NCBI RefSeq assembly: GCF_019090165.1
Contig: NZ_JAHRIB010000141.1
Span: 248,001 to 312,000 of the forward strand
Length of the DNA: 64,000 bases
Reading direction: 5' to 3'
Source of the DNA: Streptomyces sp. BV286
GTDB taxonomy: Bacteria > Actinomycetota > Actinomycetes > Streptomycetales > Streptomycetaceae
A program made the translations under genes and the position numbers. The notes under the pieces were generated by a model. It made no database searches, was not told where the DNA came from, and saw only the letters and a list, made by a program, of their open reading frames with translations. Position 1 is the first letter of the stretch. Every line of letters starts with the position of its first letter. Below, one piece after another: positions 32,801 through 40,811 of the stretch.

Positions 32801-33066
32801 CTGGAGGCCACGCGGACCCGATAGCCGCTCTGCCGCGCGCCGGGCTCGTCCGATGTCATCGGCCAGCTCAGCCGGGGGCGTTGTACGTCGATGCCCAGGG
32901 GATGCCGCACGTACTCGACGGTCGGCGCGGTGACGCGCAGGGAGCCGCGGTGCGTGCCTGCCCGGGCCGGTGGGGAAGCCGGTGCGGCCACCGCGGAACC
33001 GGCGTCGGTGGCCGCGGCGGCCACGGTTGCCGCCGTACCCGCCAGGATGTTCCTCCTGCTGATCAC
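29857..33066 (-). CDS. Exported alpha-L-rhamnosidase, glycoside hydrolase family 78
   Basis: Large enzyme of 1069 residues removing L-rhamnose from plant glycosides or rhamnogalacturonan. SRRNILAGTAATVAAAAT is a twin-arginine signal. Several beta-sandwich domains follow, then the (alpha/alpha)6 barrel. The acid and base glutamates appear at E675 (in PARDERLGWTGD) and E934 (in TTMWERWDS), each offset by 39 from the residues I recall for S. avermitilis SaRha78A (636, 895), supporting activity. GTG 33066 has GAGGAG upstream. Control is probably by a LacI-type repressor at 33090-33101. It fits with the pectate lyase and GH43 in pectin/hemicellulose use. Confidence 0.93.
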   Translation of the reverse strand: MISRRNILAGTAATVAAAATDAGSAVAAPASPPARAGTHRGSLRVTAPTVEYVRHPLGIDVQRPRLSWPMTSDEPGARQSGYRVRVASSATRLTHPDVWDSGRIASAESVLVPYAGPRLKPRTRYFWSVRVWDGDGNASAWSEPSWWETGLVDAAQWSAHWVSAPAALTDAPSFEGSAWIWFPEGEPATSAPAATRWFRRVVELPVAVTAATLAITADNVYAVSVNGTEVARTDLATDNQGWRRPAVVEVLAPLRPGRNVLAVEATNATVGPAGLIAVLSLRTATGEQRIITDDSWRSTDEEPAADWRGADFDDSGWPAAKEAADWGAGPWGKVVPASFAAHQLRHEFRLPRKKVARARLYATALGLYEAHLNGRRVGRDQFAPGWTDYRERVQYQTYDVTTLLRPGANAIGAYVAPGWYAGNVGMFGPHQYGEHPALLAQLEVDYADGTSERVTSGTHWRAAPGPIVSADLLSGETYDARKETSGWTSPGFDDRAWPGVRAAGDAAPPLIVAQPDGPVRVAEELPVKRVTEPEPGVFVFDLGQNMVGSVRLRVSGDAGTTVRLRHAEVLNPDGTLYTANLRTAAATDTYVLKGSGEETYEPRFTFHGFRYVEVTGFPGTPSAGAVTGRVMHTSAPFTLDFETDVPMLNKLHSNITWGQRGNFLSVPTDTPARDERLGWTGDINVFAPTAAYTMESARFLTKWLVDLRDAQTAEGSFTDVAPTVGALGDGVAGWGDAGVTVPWSLYQAYGDLQVLDDAWPSVQAWLKYLERNSSNLLRPASGYGDWLNVSDETPKDVIGTAYFAHSADLAARIAEELGKDAAPFTGLFERIRTAFQKAYVTSDGRVKGDTQTAYVLALSMDLLPTELRTAAADRLVALIEAKDWHLSTGFLGTPRLLPVLTDTGHTDVAHRLLQQRSYPGWGYQIDKGATTMWERWDSVRPDGGFQTPDMNSFNHYAYGSVGEWMYTNIAGIAAGRPGYRHIVVRPRPGGGVTSARATFASVRGPVSTRWRQRSGGFDLTCSVPANTTAEVWIPAAEPKAVTHTPATFLRSEDGCAVYRVGSGTHRFTT

Positions 33067-33089
33067 GGGGACTCCTCAGATAGGAGATA

Positions 33090-33138
33090 TGAATCGATTC
33101 ACGCCGGTGAACGTAGAGGCGTACGGGGTGAGGGTCAA
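33090..33138 (-). promoter_or_regulatory. Rhamnosidase promoter and LacI-type operator
   Basis: On the minus strand TTGACC (33138-33133), 17 bp, TACGTT (33115-33110), start near 33103. TGAATCGATTCA (33090-33101), a perfect palindrome with central CG, begins about +3. Confidence 0.65.
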
Positions 33139-33219
33139 TGAGTGTGGGGCATCTTCTTGACGATCCGTCGGACAATGGCCGGAGCCCTTATGGGGTCCGA
33201 GGTGTCAGAGCCGTCGTGG

Positions 33220-33235
33220 ATTGAACGGTTTCAAT
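33220..33235. promoter_or_regulatory. Second LacI-like site upstream of rhamnosidase
   Basis: ATTGAA (33220-33225) and TTCAAT (33230-33235) are exact 6-bp arms around cggt. It shares the TGAA...TTCA arms with the site at 33090 and lies about 130 bp upstream of it, allowing looping. Confidence 0.4.
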
Positions 33236-33470
33236 GAGGCGAGCCGACGCAGCGGGGGGTGCGTCCATCGCTCGTCCGGCGGTGCGGCCGGCAGGTGAAG
33301 CAGAGGACCGGAGCACCGGATCGCGACCGCGCGCCTGCCTGATCCGTCACCGGGCCGGCCGGCGCGCCCCGTCGTTCCTTCGCTGATGTGGCCTGGGGTA
33401 GGGTCCCCAAGGTTTCCGGCTACCGGCTGAAAGGGCGTCGGTACAGGGAGTGTTGGAGGGCGGCGAGACG

Positions 33471-34871
33471 ATGGAATCCCGGTCGGGCGAGGGCGGATCC
33501 GTGGATCTGGACGACACGCGGTTGGAGGCGATGACGCCTGAACCGCTGCTGACCCGGGACTACGAGACGCGGCCCTCCCTCGTGTACGAGCGGCTGAGGC
33601 AGCGGCACGGCCCGGTGGCTCCCGTCGACCTTCTCGGGGTGCCCGCCTGGCTGGTCCTCGGTTACCGGGAGGCGTTCGACGTGCTCCAGGACGACGACGC
33701 GTGGCCGAAGGGGCTGGAGAGGTGGCGGGCCCGTTCGGAGGGCCGGGTGCCGGCCGACTGGCCTCTCGGACCGTCGCTCGAGGTCAACCACGTGCTCATC
33801 CAGGGCGGTCCGGGGTACCAGCCGCTGCGGACGGCGTGGGACCTGGCCCTCAAGCCGTTCCAGGACCCGCGCCACCCTCAGGCGAAGAGGCTCAAGGCCG
33901 CTGTCACCGCCTACGCGGACGAACTGATCACCCTGGTCGGACAGGCCGGCGGGACCGGACTGGCGGACTTGTCCGCCCAGTTCGCGAGGCCGCTGCCGCT
34001 GATGGTGGCGAGTCATCTGCTCGGATTTCCCGGTTCGCAGGGCGACGACGCGCTGATGGACATGTGGCGGGTGCTGGACGCGGGACCGGACGCGGAGCCC
34101 GCCCTGGAACGGCTGCTCGCGACGCTGGCGGAGCTGGCGGCGGCGAAGCGGGAGAAGCCCGGGGACGACTTCCCCTCCTACCTGCTGGCGGCACACCCCG
34201 ACCTCTCGCTCGACGAGCTGGCCAGGGAACTGTTCATGCTGCTGGGCATGACGTCCGACCACGTCGGCATCCTCGTCTCCAACACGGTGGTCGAGGTCAT
34301 CTCGGGTGAGGGCGGCGTACGGGCCAGCCTGTCCGCCGGGCTGGTCAGGGAGTCCATGAACCGGGTGGTCATGCGGAAGCCGCCGCTGGTGAACTTCGTC
34401 CCGCGGTTCGCCGCCAAGGACACCCCGCTCGGCAACTACACGATCCGGGAGGGCGATCCGGTATGGGTCTCCTCCGCCGCGGCGCACGCCGACCCGCTCT
34501 TCTCCGACAACGTGTGCCCGAGCACGACGGTCAGCACCCGGGCACATCTGTCATGGGGCGCGGGCCGTCGCCAGTGTCCCGCGCGCGAGCTGGCGTCGAC
34601 GGTCGCGGCGGTCGGTGTGGGCCGCCTGTTCGAGCGGTTCTCCCATCTGGACCTCGCCCTGCCGGTCGACCAACTGCCCTGGCGCTCCTCGCCCTTCATG
34701 CGGGGCCTGCGTTCGCTGCCCGTACGGTACGAGCTCGCTCCGGTGTCCGAGCGCCGGCGGGCACCCGACGCCGCACCCGAGACCGCCGAGACGGTGATCC
34801 CGGACCCGTCCGCCCGGCAGCGCTCGTCACTGTGGCGCTATCTGACAGACCTGATCCGCGTCGGCCGCTGA
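33471..34871 (+). CDS. Cytochrome P450 lacking the ExxR motif
   Basis: Cytochrome P450-fold protein of 466 residues. The haem ligand is Cys369 in LSWGAGRRQCPARELA, a variant of FGxGxHxCxG with Trp for Phe and Pro-Ala after the Cys-side. The I-helix (ELFMLLGMTSDHVG) lacks the usual AGxxT. The K-helix motif ExxR reads E294-S-M-N297, so the otherwise near-universal arginine is absent; Streptomyces CYP157 members are the known precedent. A 35-residue basic tail follows the catalytic domain. ATG 33471 is 10 bp after GGAGGG. No ferredoxin or reductase gene is adjacent. Substrate unknown; a non-oxygenase role is possible. Confidence 0.85.
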   Translation: MESRSGEGGSVDLDDTRLEAMTPEPLLTRDYETRPSLVYERLRQRHGPVAPVDLLGVPAWLVLGYREAFDVLQDDDAWPKGLERWRARSEGRVPADWPLGPSLEVNHVLIQGGPGYQPLRTAWDLALKPFQDPRHPQAKRLKAAVTAYADELITLVGQAGGTGLADLSAQFARPLPLMVASHLLGFPGSQGDDALMDMWRVLDAGPDAEPALERLLATLAELAAAKREKPGDDFPSYLLAAHPDLSLDELARELFMLLGMTSDHVGILVSNTVVEVISGEGGVRASLSAGLVRESMNRVVMRKPPLVNFVPRFAAKDTPLGNYTIREGDPVWVSSAAAHADPLFSDNVCPSTTVSTRAHLSWGAGRRQCPARELASTVAAVGVGRLFERFSHLDLALPVDQLPWRSSPFMRGLRSLPVRYELAPVSERRRAPDAAPETAETVIPDPSARQRSSLWRYLTDLIRVGR

Positions 34872-34882
34872 CCCCCACGGCG

Positions 34883-34924
34883 GATGCCCCCGGTTGCGAT
34901 GACGGCCTGTCCACCCGGGGCATC
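34883..34924. terminator. Hairpin after P450 gene
   Basis: GATGCCCC (34883-34890) pairs with GGGGCATC (34917-34924), extended by GG/CC past a bulged C. It lies between the convergent P450 and phosphatase genes. A second GGGCCCT/AGGGCCC pair follows before 35000. Confidence 0.5.
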
Positions 34925-35013
34925 TGCCTGTGAGTAGGGCCCTGCGCGGTTCGAGGGGTGCGAGGACCCTCCTGACGGGTAGGGCGAGGGCCCGTCGGCA
35001 CGGTGACGGGCGA

Positions 35014-37884
35014 TCAGGCCGCTCGGTCGAAGAAGGGCAGGAGGGCATCGGGTGACTCCGGGCCGGTCAGAGCCTGTTCCGTCCAGATGCACTTGCCGGT
35101 CGCGGTGTGGCGCGTCCCCCACCGCTGGGACAGCGCGGCAACCAGTTGCAGGCCCCGGCCCCCCTCGTCGGTCTCGGACGCCCGGCGGATCCGAGGCGTG
35201 GTGAGGCTGCCGTCGGAGACCTCGCAGATCAGGGTGCGACTGCGCACCAGGCGGAGCTGAACCGGCCCCTTGGCATGGCGCACGACATTGCCCACCAACT
35301 CGCTGGCCAGCAGCTCCGTCGTCATGGTCAGCTCGTCGAGGCCCCAGTGGGACAGCTGTTCCCGGACGTGCCTGCGCGCCTCGCCCGCTGCCTGTGGTTC
35401 CGGGGAGAGCGGCCAGGCGACGACCGAATCGGCGGGCAGCCGGCGTACGCGGACGACGAGCAGGGCCGCGTCGTCGGCGGACTGCTGCTGAGCGGGGAGC
35501 AGGCCGGCGGTGAGCTTCTCGCACAGGAGGTCCAGGTCGTCCTTGGAGTCCTCGCCGAGCAGGCGGGCCAGCTGGGCCATACCGGTGTCGATGTCACGGC
35601 TGACGGACTCGACCAGCCCGTCGGTGTAGAGGACGAGGAGCGCGCCCTCGGGCAGCGGGAGTTCGACGCTTTCGAAAGGCGGGGAACCGGCTCCCAGCGG
35701 CGGGTTCAGCGCCACCTCGGGGAAGTCGACCGTTCCGTCGGGGCGGACCACGGCAGGCGGCGGGTGCCCGGCGCAGGCGAACGCCCAGACGCCGGTCGTC
35801 GGGTCGTAGACCCCGTAGAGACAGGTGGCGTACGAGTCGTCACCGAGCTCGGCGACGATGTCGTTGAGGTGGGCGAGGATCTCGTCGGGCGGCAGCTCCA
35901 GATCGGTGAGGGTGTGCACGGCCGTGCGCAGACGTCCCATGGTGGCGGCCTCCGGCGTGCCGTGGCCCATCACGTCGCCGATCACGAGGGCGACCCGGTC
36001 CCCGGAGAGCGGGATGATGTCGTACCAGTCGCCGCCCACGTCCATGCCCTGCTGGGCGGGCAGGTAGCGCGCCGCGGAGGTGCAGGCGGGCACCGAGGGC
36101 AGCGCCCGGGGGAGCAGGCCGCGCTGCAGTTCCTGGGCGCGGACGTGTTCGGCGTCGAAGAGCCGGGCCCGTTCCACGGCCTGGGCGACGAGACCGCTGA
36201 GCGCGACCAGGAGGGTGCGTTCCTCGCCGGTGAAGGCGCGCGGCCGGTCGAAGCTGATCACGCACACGCCGACGGGGTGGTCCGAGGCGATCAGGGGAAG
36301 GAAGGCCCACGCCTGTTTGTGGCCCGCCGCGGGCTGGCCGGCCTGCTTCGGGTAGCGCGACGCGTACTCCTCGGGCGAGGAGAAGAACTGCGGGGTGCGG
36401 GTGAGCAGTGCGTCCGTGACCGCGGTCCGGCCCGAGACGGGCAGGTGGTCCACCCGGTCGACGAACTCCCGGGAGTAGCCGACGCTGCCGACGACCCGGG
36501 TGTGCTCGTCCTCGATGACCTGGATCATGAGCCCGGCGGCGCCGAACGGTGGCAGGACGTGCCGGGCCACCGCGTCCACCACTCCCTGCGAGCCGATGGC
36601 CCTGGCGAGCGCGGCCGTCAGTTCTCCGACGCGGGCGGCCCGTTCGGCCTGGGCGTGGGCGGCGGCCTCCAGCTCGGCGTCCCGCATCCGCTTCTCGTGG
36701 ATGTCGGTGAAGAAGACGGCCAGTCCCTCGGGAAGCGGTACCAGCCGAAGGTGGGACCAGCGCCGGGTCCTGGGTGCCAGGATGTCCAGCCCGGTGGGGG
36801 TGGACCCGGCGGCCGTCTCCTCGCAGAGGGACCGCAGACCGGGTACCCGCAGCGCGGCAAGATCCCATACGAGGTGCCCGATCAGCTCCTGGCCGCGGCC
36901 GAGGACGCGTTCCGCCTCCTTGTTGAGGAAGGTGATCCGCCACTGGTGGTCGAGGGTGAGGAATCCGTCGCTCATGTGACGCAGGGCCCGGCTGATGGCG
37001 TCACGGGCGCTGCGGGACCCGGTGGTGTCCCAGAGGGTGCCGACCATGCCGACGGGCCGGTCGCCGTCCGCGAGCTTGACCTGTCCGCGTACCTGGACCC
37101 ATCCGACGGTGCCGTCCGCGCGGTTCATCCGGTACTCGGTGCCGTACGGGCTGTGGTCACGGATCGCCTTGTCGACCTCGGCGGTCACCAGGGGCCGGTC
37201 GTCGGGATGGACGCGGTCCAGCCAGGTCTCCGCCCGCCGGTCGAACTCCTCCGGCAAGAAGCCGAGCACGGTCATCGCCGCCTCGTCCAGCTTCACCTCG
37301 TCGGTCGCCATGACCCACTCCCAGGAACCGACGCGTACGGCCTCCAGCGCCTGTTGCAGGAGCGGGCCCGGCGGATGCTCCGGCGGTGCCGGCTCCTTGG
37401 GCAGGAGAGGGCGGCCCAGCCGTTCGGCGACCCAGCCGGCCACGGACTCCAGGAAGGACCACTGTCCGGATTCGGGGGTGTACGAGGTGCCGGTGACGAC
37501 GGTGAGCGCGCCGGGCGGTCCGTCGGGCCCGGGCAGCGGGACGGTGGCGAGACCCCGGCCGCACTCCGCGCCCGCGGAGGTGGTGCCGCTGGAGGGCTCG
37601 CCGTGCGAGACCGCCGGCAGCCAGATGCGGGCACCTTCGCGTACGGCCCGGACCGGAGGGAGTCCTCCGTCGTCCGGGATGCGCACCCAGGATTCCGTCA
37701 TGGCCGGGGGCAGACCGCTGCTCGCGACCAGATGCAGGCCTCGCAGGCTTTCGGGGCCGCCCATATGGACCATGCCGCCGATCCCGCCGAGTTCCGCCAC
37801 GGCGTGTTCCAGGGCGAGACGGATCGCCTCGGTCACCGTGACACCGTCGTCGATCGTACGGAGAATGGCCATTCGCCCATTCAT
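35014..37884 (-). CDS. GAF-PAS-GAF-PP2C-ATPase signalling phosphatase
   Basis: Multidomain cytosolic protein of about 956 residues. Order: GAF-like (15-160), PAS (about 190-300, with WDRVHPDDRP-type signature), second PAS (about 305-400), GAF (about 425-570), SpoIIE-type PP2C phosphatase (about 590-805; DVGGDWYDI and VIGDVMGHG carry the metal-binding Asp residues), and an anti-sigma-type HATPase_c kinase (about 835-935; LLASELVGNVVRHA N-box, DEGGRGLQLV). In this family the phosphatase acts on STAS antagonists and the kinase domain on the same partner, switching a sigma factor. Ligands unknown. Start ATG 37884 follows TATATT by 6 bp and lacks a Shine-Dalgarno, suggesting a leaderless mRNA; ATG 37908 is an alternative. 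Confidence 0.9.
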   Translation of the reverse strand: MNGRMAILRTIDDGVTVTEAIRLALEHAVAELGGIGGMVHMGGPESLRGLHLVASSGLPPAMTESWVRIPDDGGLPPVRAVREGARIWLPAVSHGEPSSGTTSAGAECGRGLATVPLPGPDGPPGALTVVTGTSYTPESGQWSFLESVAGWVAERLGRPLLPKEPAPPEHPPGPLLQQALEAVRVGSWEWVMATDEVKLDEAAMTVLGFLPEEFDRRAETWLDRVHPDDRPLVTAEVDKAIRDHSPYGTEYRMNRADGTVGWVQVRGQVKLADGDRPVGMVGTLWDTTGSRSARDAISRALRHMSDGFLTLDHQWRITFLNKEAERVLGRGQELIGHLVWDLAALRVPGLRSLCEETAAGSTPTGLDILAPRTRRWSHLRLVPLPEGLAVFFTDIHEKRMRDAELEAAAHAQAERAARVGELTAALARAIGSQGVVDAVARHVLPPFGAAGLMIQVIEDEHTRVVGSVGYSREFVDRVDHLPVSGRTAVTDALLTRTPQFFSSPEEYASRYPKQAGQPAAGHKQAWAFLPLIASDHPVGVCVISFDRPRAFTGEERTLLVALSGLVAQAVERARLFDAEHVRAQELQRGLLPRALPSVPACTSAARYLPAQQGMDVGGDWYDIIPLSGDRVALVIGDVMGHGTPEAATMGRLRTAVHTLTDLELPPDEILAHLNDIVAELGDDSYATCLYGVYDPTTGVWAFACAGHPPPAVVRPDGTVDFPEVALNPPLGAGSPPFESVELPLPEGALLVLYTDGLVESVSRDIDTGMAQLARLLGEDSKDDLDLLCEKLTAGLLPAQQQSADDAALLVVRVRRLPADSVVAWPLSPEPQAAGEARRHVREQLSHWGLDELTMTTELLASELVGNVVRHAKGPVQLRLVRSRTLICEVSDGSLTTPRIRRASETDEGGRGLQLVAALSQRWGTRHTATGKCIWTEQALTGPESPDALLPFFDRAA

Positions 37885-37890
37885 GAGCTC

Positions 37891-37896
37891 AATATA
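37891..37896 (-). promoter_or_regulatory. -10 element giving a leaderless phosphatase mRNA
   Basis: Minus-strand TATATT, preceded by TG, lies 6 bp before the ATG at 37884 within an AT-rich patch. A start at the ATG would be leaderless. The -35 is weak (TCACTT at 17 bp). Confidence 0.45.
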
Positions 37897-38070
37897 CAGA
37901 GAGCCCATAAATCAAGTGATGTGATGCGGAATATCGTTCCATCGCCCATGAAGACGTTTGTGGTGGGTTTGCCGCACGATCCTGCGGCGGCGCCGGGGTG
38001 GTGATCGTTCGTGCAGGGCGCCGCACGCCGGTGACACCTTCCCGGCCGCCGCCGACGTGCGGTCCGGGGT

Positions 38071-39459
38071 TCAGTAACCGACGCGGAACGTCGCGTCCTG
38101 CTGCTCGGTGGACGTGGAGACCGGATCGATGCGCAGCACGTAGTTGGAGTGGCGGATGTAGCGGGTCGGGTTGTTGTACGAGCGGAACGACGCCCAGCTG
38201 GAGTCCGCGAGGCCCGCCGTGCGGTGGAAGGTGGCGTCGCCCGCGAACGTCGACGTGCCGTCGTTGACGTCGAGTTGGAGCTGGTAGTTGTAGTGGCGCA
38301 GGTAGCGGGTGGGATGGCTCACCGACTGGAAGGAGACCGCGGAGCTGTCGGCGAGGCCGGGGACGAGCTTCCACTGCGCGTCGGTCCAGAGGTCGAACGG
38401 GTAGGTGTCGATGCGCGCCGCGTAGTTGGCGTGGCGGACGTAACGGGCCGGGTAGTTGTACGACTTGAGCCGGTTCCAGCCCGGCGCGCCCCACTTGGTG
38501 AGCAGGTTGTTGTACTCGGTCGTGGTGATGGTCGTGATGCCGCAGTGTTTGGAGTTGACCGGCTGGGTGTAGGTCTTCTGGTCGAGCGCGGTCCAGGTGC
38601 CCGAGGCCAGGTTGGTGGACTGCCAGGCGTAGAAGACGCCGTTGGGGGTGTACGTGTCTCCCCAGAGGTACCAGTTGCTGGAGGTCAGTGACTTGAACAC
38701 GGTCGGGGCCTCGGTGCCCCCGTGCGCCACGCCGGTGCTGAACTCGGTGAAGCTGCCCGGGTTGAGTGACGTGGACCGCGCGGCCACCAGTGTCTGGTTC
38801 TTCTTGAAGAAGAGGTAGTTGACCCCGTTGACGCCGACGGCCATGTTGCCGTCGATGACGTCGTAACCGGGGTCGAAGAAGACCTGAGGGGCCGAGGCGG
38901 TGACGAAGTCGCTGGTGTAGTTCACCATGATCACGTTGTGGCCGCTGGAGTTGACCGAGGAGTAGATGACCGCGTACTGGCCCCGGCCGGCGTCCCAGAA
39001 CGCCTCGGGGGCCCAGCTGTGGGTGGTCATGTCGTGGAGCTTGAGGCGGCGGTAGCCCGTGAAGGTGCGCAGGTCGGCGGAGTCCCAGACGTGGATGTAC
39101 TGGCTGTTGTACGCCCAGTCGGTGCCCTTGAGGTCGGTGGCCATCGCGACGAAGGTGCCGTCCTGCTTGCGCATGAGGAACGGGTCGCGCAGGCCGAGGG
39201 CGCCCGCCGTGGGGGTGACCACGGGATTGTTCTGGTTGAGCGGCGTCCAGTTGAGCGAGTCGGGGCTGACCGCGAGATGGAGGCCGTAGTCGGTGCCCGC
39301 ACCGAGGCTGGTCGACTCGGTGAAGTAGCACATCACGTACGCCGAGTCGGCCGCGTGTGCGGTCCCGGCGCCGAGGGTCAGTACGCCGGACACGGCGAGG
39401 GGAGTGGTGGCGGCCATACCCAGGAACAGGCGTCGGGACGGCTGAGGTCTTGCGCTCAT
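38071..39459 (-). CDS. Secreted GH43-type glycosidase with AbfB (CBM42) domain
   Basis: Exported enzyme of 462 residues. SRRLFLGMAATTPLAVSGVL is a twin-arginine-like signal. Residues 35-320 form a five-bladed propeller of the GH43 clan: LRDPFLMRKQDGTFVAMATD carries the structural Asp, and THSWAPEAFWD the acidic catalytic region. The C-terminal 140 residues contain three beta-trefoil repeats (ARYVRHANY, TRYLRHYNY, TRYIRHSNY) of the arabinose-binding AbfB/CBM42 module. Likely acts on arabinan, arabinoxylan or arabinogalactan; exact bond unknown. GGAGAG precedes ATG 39459. A palindromic operator lies at its promoter. Confidence 0.87.
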   Translation of the reverse strand: MSARPQPSRRLFLGMAATTPLAVSGVLTLGAGTAHAADSAYVMCYFTESTSLGAGTDYGLHLAVSPDSLNWTPLNQNNPVVTPTAGALGLRDPFLMRKQDGTFVAMATDLKGTDWAYNSQYIHVWDSADLRTFTGYRRLKLHDMTTHSWAPEAFWDAGRGQYAVIYSSVNSSGHNVIMVNYTSDFVTASAPQVFFDPGYDVIDGNMAVGVNGVNYLFFKKNQTLVAARSTSLNPGSFTEFSTGVAHGGTEAPTVFKSLTSSNWYLWGDTYTPNGVFYAWQSTNLASGTWTALDQKTYTQPVNSKHCGITTITTTEYNNLLTKWGAPGWNRLKSYNYPARYVRHANYAARIDTYPFDLWTDAQWKLVPGLADSSAVSFQSVSHPTRYLRHYNYQLQLDVNDGTSTFAGDATFHRTAGLADSSWASFRSYNNPTRYIRHSNYVLRIDPVSTSTEQQDATFRVGY

Positions 39460-39823
39460 CTTGCTCTCCAGGCGGGTGCGGGGGTGCGGGGCGGAGTGAG
39501 CGGTGGCGCGGTGTGTGCGGGAGGGGGCGTCGGGCACGCCCACAACCCATCGAGGATCGATATTTCGAACGTGGTTCGGAAAGTCGATCAGAAAGTAGAG
39601 GGGCCCCTGGGTGCGCGTCAATCACTCTGTCGATGCTGGGGTTTTCCTGTGTCTCCAGGTGGAGGACGCGGAGGATCTTCGCGAGCGGGCCGCGGTGTCG
39701 CGCCGGACTGGATCGTGGTCGGATGGGAAGGGACTCCACTTCCCGCATCCGGGTACACAGCAGTCCTGGGGAACGACCTCTCGTCCGTCCGCAAGCGACC
39801 GAGCCAGGCAGGAAGGGGGCCCC
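39460..39823. other. Divergent regulatory region, GH43 and SDR
   Basis: No gene is supported in these 364 bp. The GH43 side has a promoter (39592-39621) and operator (39566-39578). The SDR side has GGAAGGGGG (39811-39819) as ribosome site and no evident promoter. Confidence 0.55.
39566..39621 (-). promoter_or_regulatory. GH43 promoter and palindromic operator
   Basis: Minus strand TTGACG (39621-39616), 18 bp, TACTTT (39597-39592), start near 39585. CGAAC-gtg-GTTCG (39566-39578) begins about +7, flanked by near-symmetrical TTT/AAA. The layout matches the pectate lyase and rhamnosidase genes. Confidence 0.55.
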
Positions 39824-40723
39824 GTGGCACACGATCCGCTGCGTGACCGCACGGTGGTGGTGACCGGAGCGGCCCGGGGACTGGGAGCCGCCCTGGCACG
39901 TGATCTGGCCGACCGGGGCGCCCGGCTGGCGCTCCTCGGGCACGAGAAGGAGGCCCTGGAGGCGTTGGCGGCCGAGCTGCCCGTCCCGGCGGTGGCCTGG
40001 GAGGTCGACATCACCGACGACGCGGCCATGGCCGACGTCGCCCGCGAGGTGCGCGTACGCCTCGGCACGCCGTCCGTGGTGATCGCCAACGCGGGCATCG
40101 CCGAGGGCGGCCCCTTCGCCGAGTCGGACGCGGCGACCTGGCGCCGGGTGGTCGACGTCAATCTCACCGGCAGCGCGATCACCGCGCGCACCTTCCTGCC
40201 CGACCTGGTGACCACGGCGGGCTACTTCCTGCAGGTCGCCTCACTGGCGTCGATCGGCGCGGCGCCGATGATGAGCGCCTACTGCGCGTCGAAGGCGGGT
40301 GCCGAGTCCTTCGCCCACTCCCTCCGGGCCGAGGTGGCGCACCAGCGCGTCGCGGTGGGCATCGCCTACCTCAACTGGACCGACACCGACATGATCCGCG
40401 ACGCCGACGAGCACGCCGTGCTGCGCGAGCTGCGCACCCACATGCCGCCGCCCGCCCGCCGCGTATGGCCCGTACAGAAGGTGGCCCCCCGGCTGGTGCG
40501 CGCGATCGAGCGGCGGCGCACCGCCGTGTACGTGCCGTCCTGGCTCCGCGCCGCCCAGCTGGGCCGTGCCGTGCTGCCACCGGTCGTGATGCGCCTGTCA
40601 CGCCGGACACTGCCCCGGCTGGCGGCACGGGAGCCGTTCCGGCCGACGGGGCTGCTCGGCGCCGGCGGCCGGGCCGACCGGGACGGGCGCGGGGCTCCCC
40701 GTACGCCGGAGGAGCGCTGCTGA
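39824..40723 (+). CDS. SDR-family oxidoreductase
   Basis: Classical short-chain dehydrogenase of 299 residues. The NAD(P) loop is TGAARGLG (about 15-22), IANAG follows beta4, and the catalytic Ser/Tyr/Lys are in VASLASIGAAPMMSAYCASKAG. A 70-residue C-terminal extension (RAAQLGRAVLPPVVMRLSRRTLP) is amphipathic and basic and may touch membranes. GTG 39824 is 4-5 bp from GGAAGGGGG. It heads a same-strand row with an SRPBCC gene and an FAD oxidoreductase, suggesting joint action on a lipophilic substrate that I cannot name. Confidence 0.87.
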   Translation: MAHDPLRDRTVVVTGAARGLGAALARDLADRGARLALLGHEKEALEALAAELPVPAVAWEVDITDDAAMADVAREVRVRLGTPSVVIANAGIAEGGPFAESDAATWRRVVDVNLTGSAITARTFLPDLVTTAGYFLQVASLASIGAAPMMSAYCASKAGAESFAHSLRAEVAHQRVAVGIAYLNWTDTDMIRDADEHAVLRELRTHMPPPARRVWPVQKVAPRLVRAIERRRTAVYVPSWLRAAQLGRAVLPPVVMRLSRRTLPRLAAREPFRPTGLLGAGGRADRDGRGAPRTPEERC

Positions 40724-40811
40724 AACGACGCCGTCCTCGGTTGAACTCCGGATGCGGGGGGACTCGAAGTCGGCACTCCTTTCCCGTGGGTGCCAGACGA
40801 GGGAGGCAGTC

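Larger units (their letters stand above)
33067..33470. other. Divergent regulatory region, rhamnosidase and P450
   Basis: No gene is seen in these 404 bp. The rhamnosidase side contains a promoter (33110-33138) and two LacI-like palindromes (33090-33101 and 33220-33235). The P450 side has GGAGGG (33455-33460) as ribosome site but no clear promoter motif. Confidence 0.6.

Noticed and set aside
30124..33141. 1005-codon open frame on the plus strand opposite the rhamnosidase gene
   Set aside because: High-GC third-position bias opens long antisense frames. The minus strand encodes a complete GH78 enzyme with both catalytic glutamates; the plus frame has no family motif or ribosome site.
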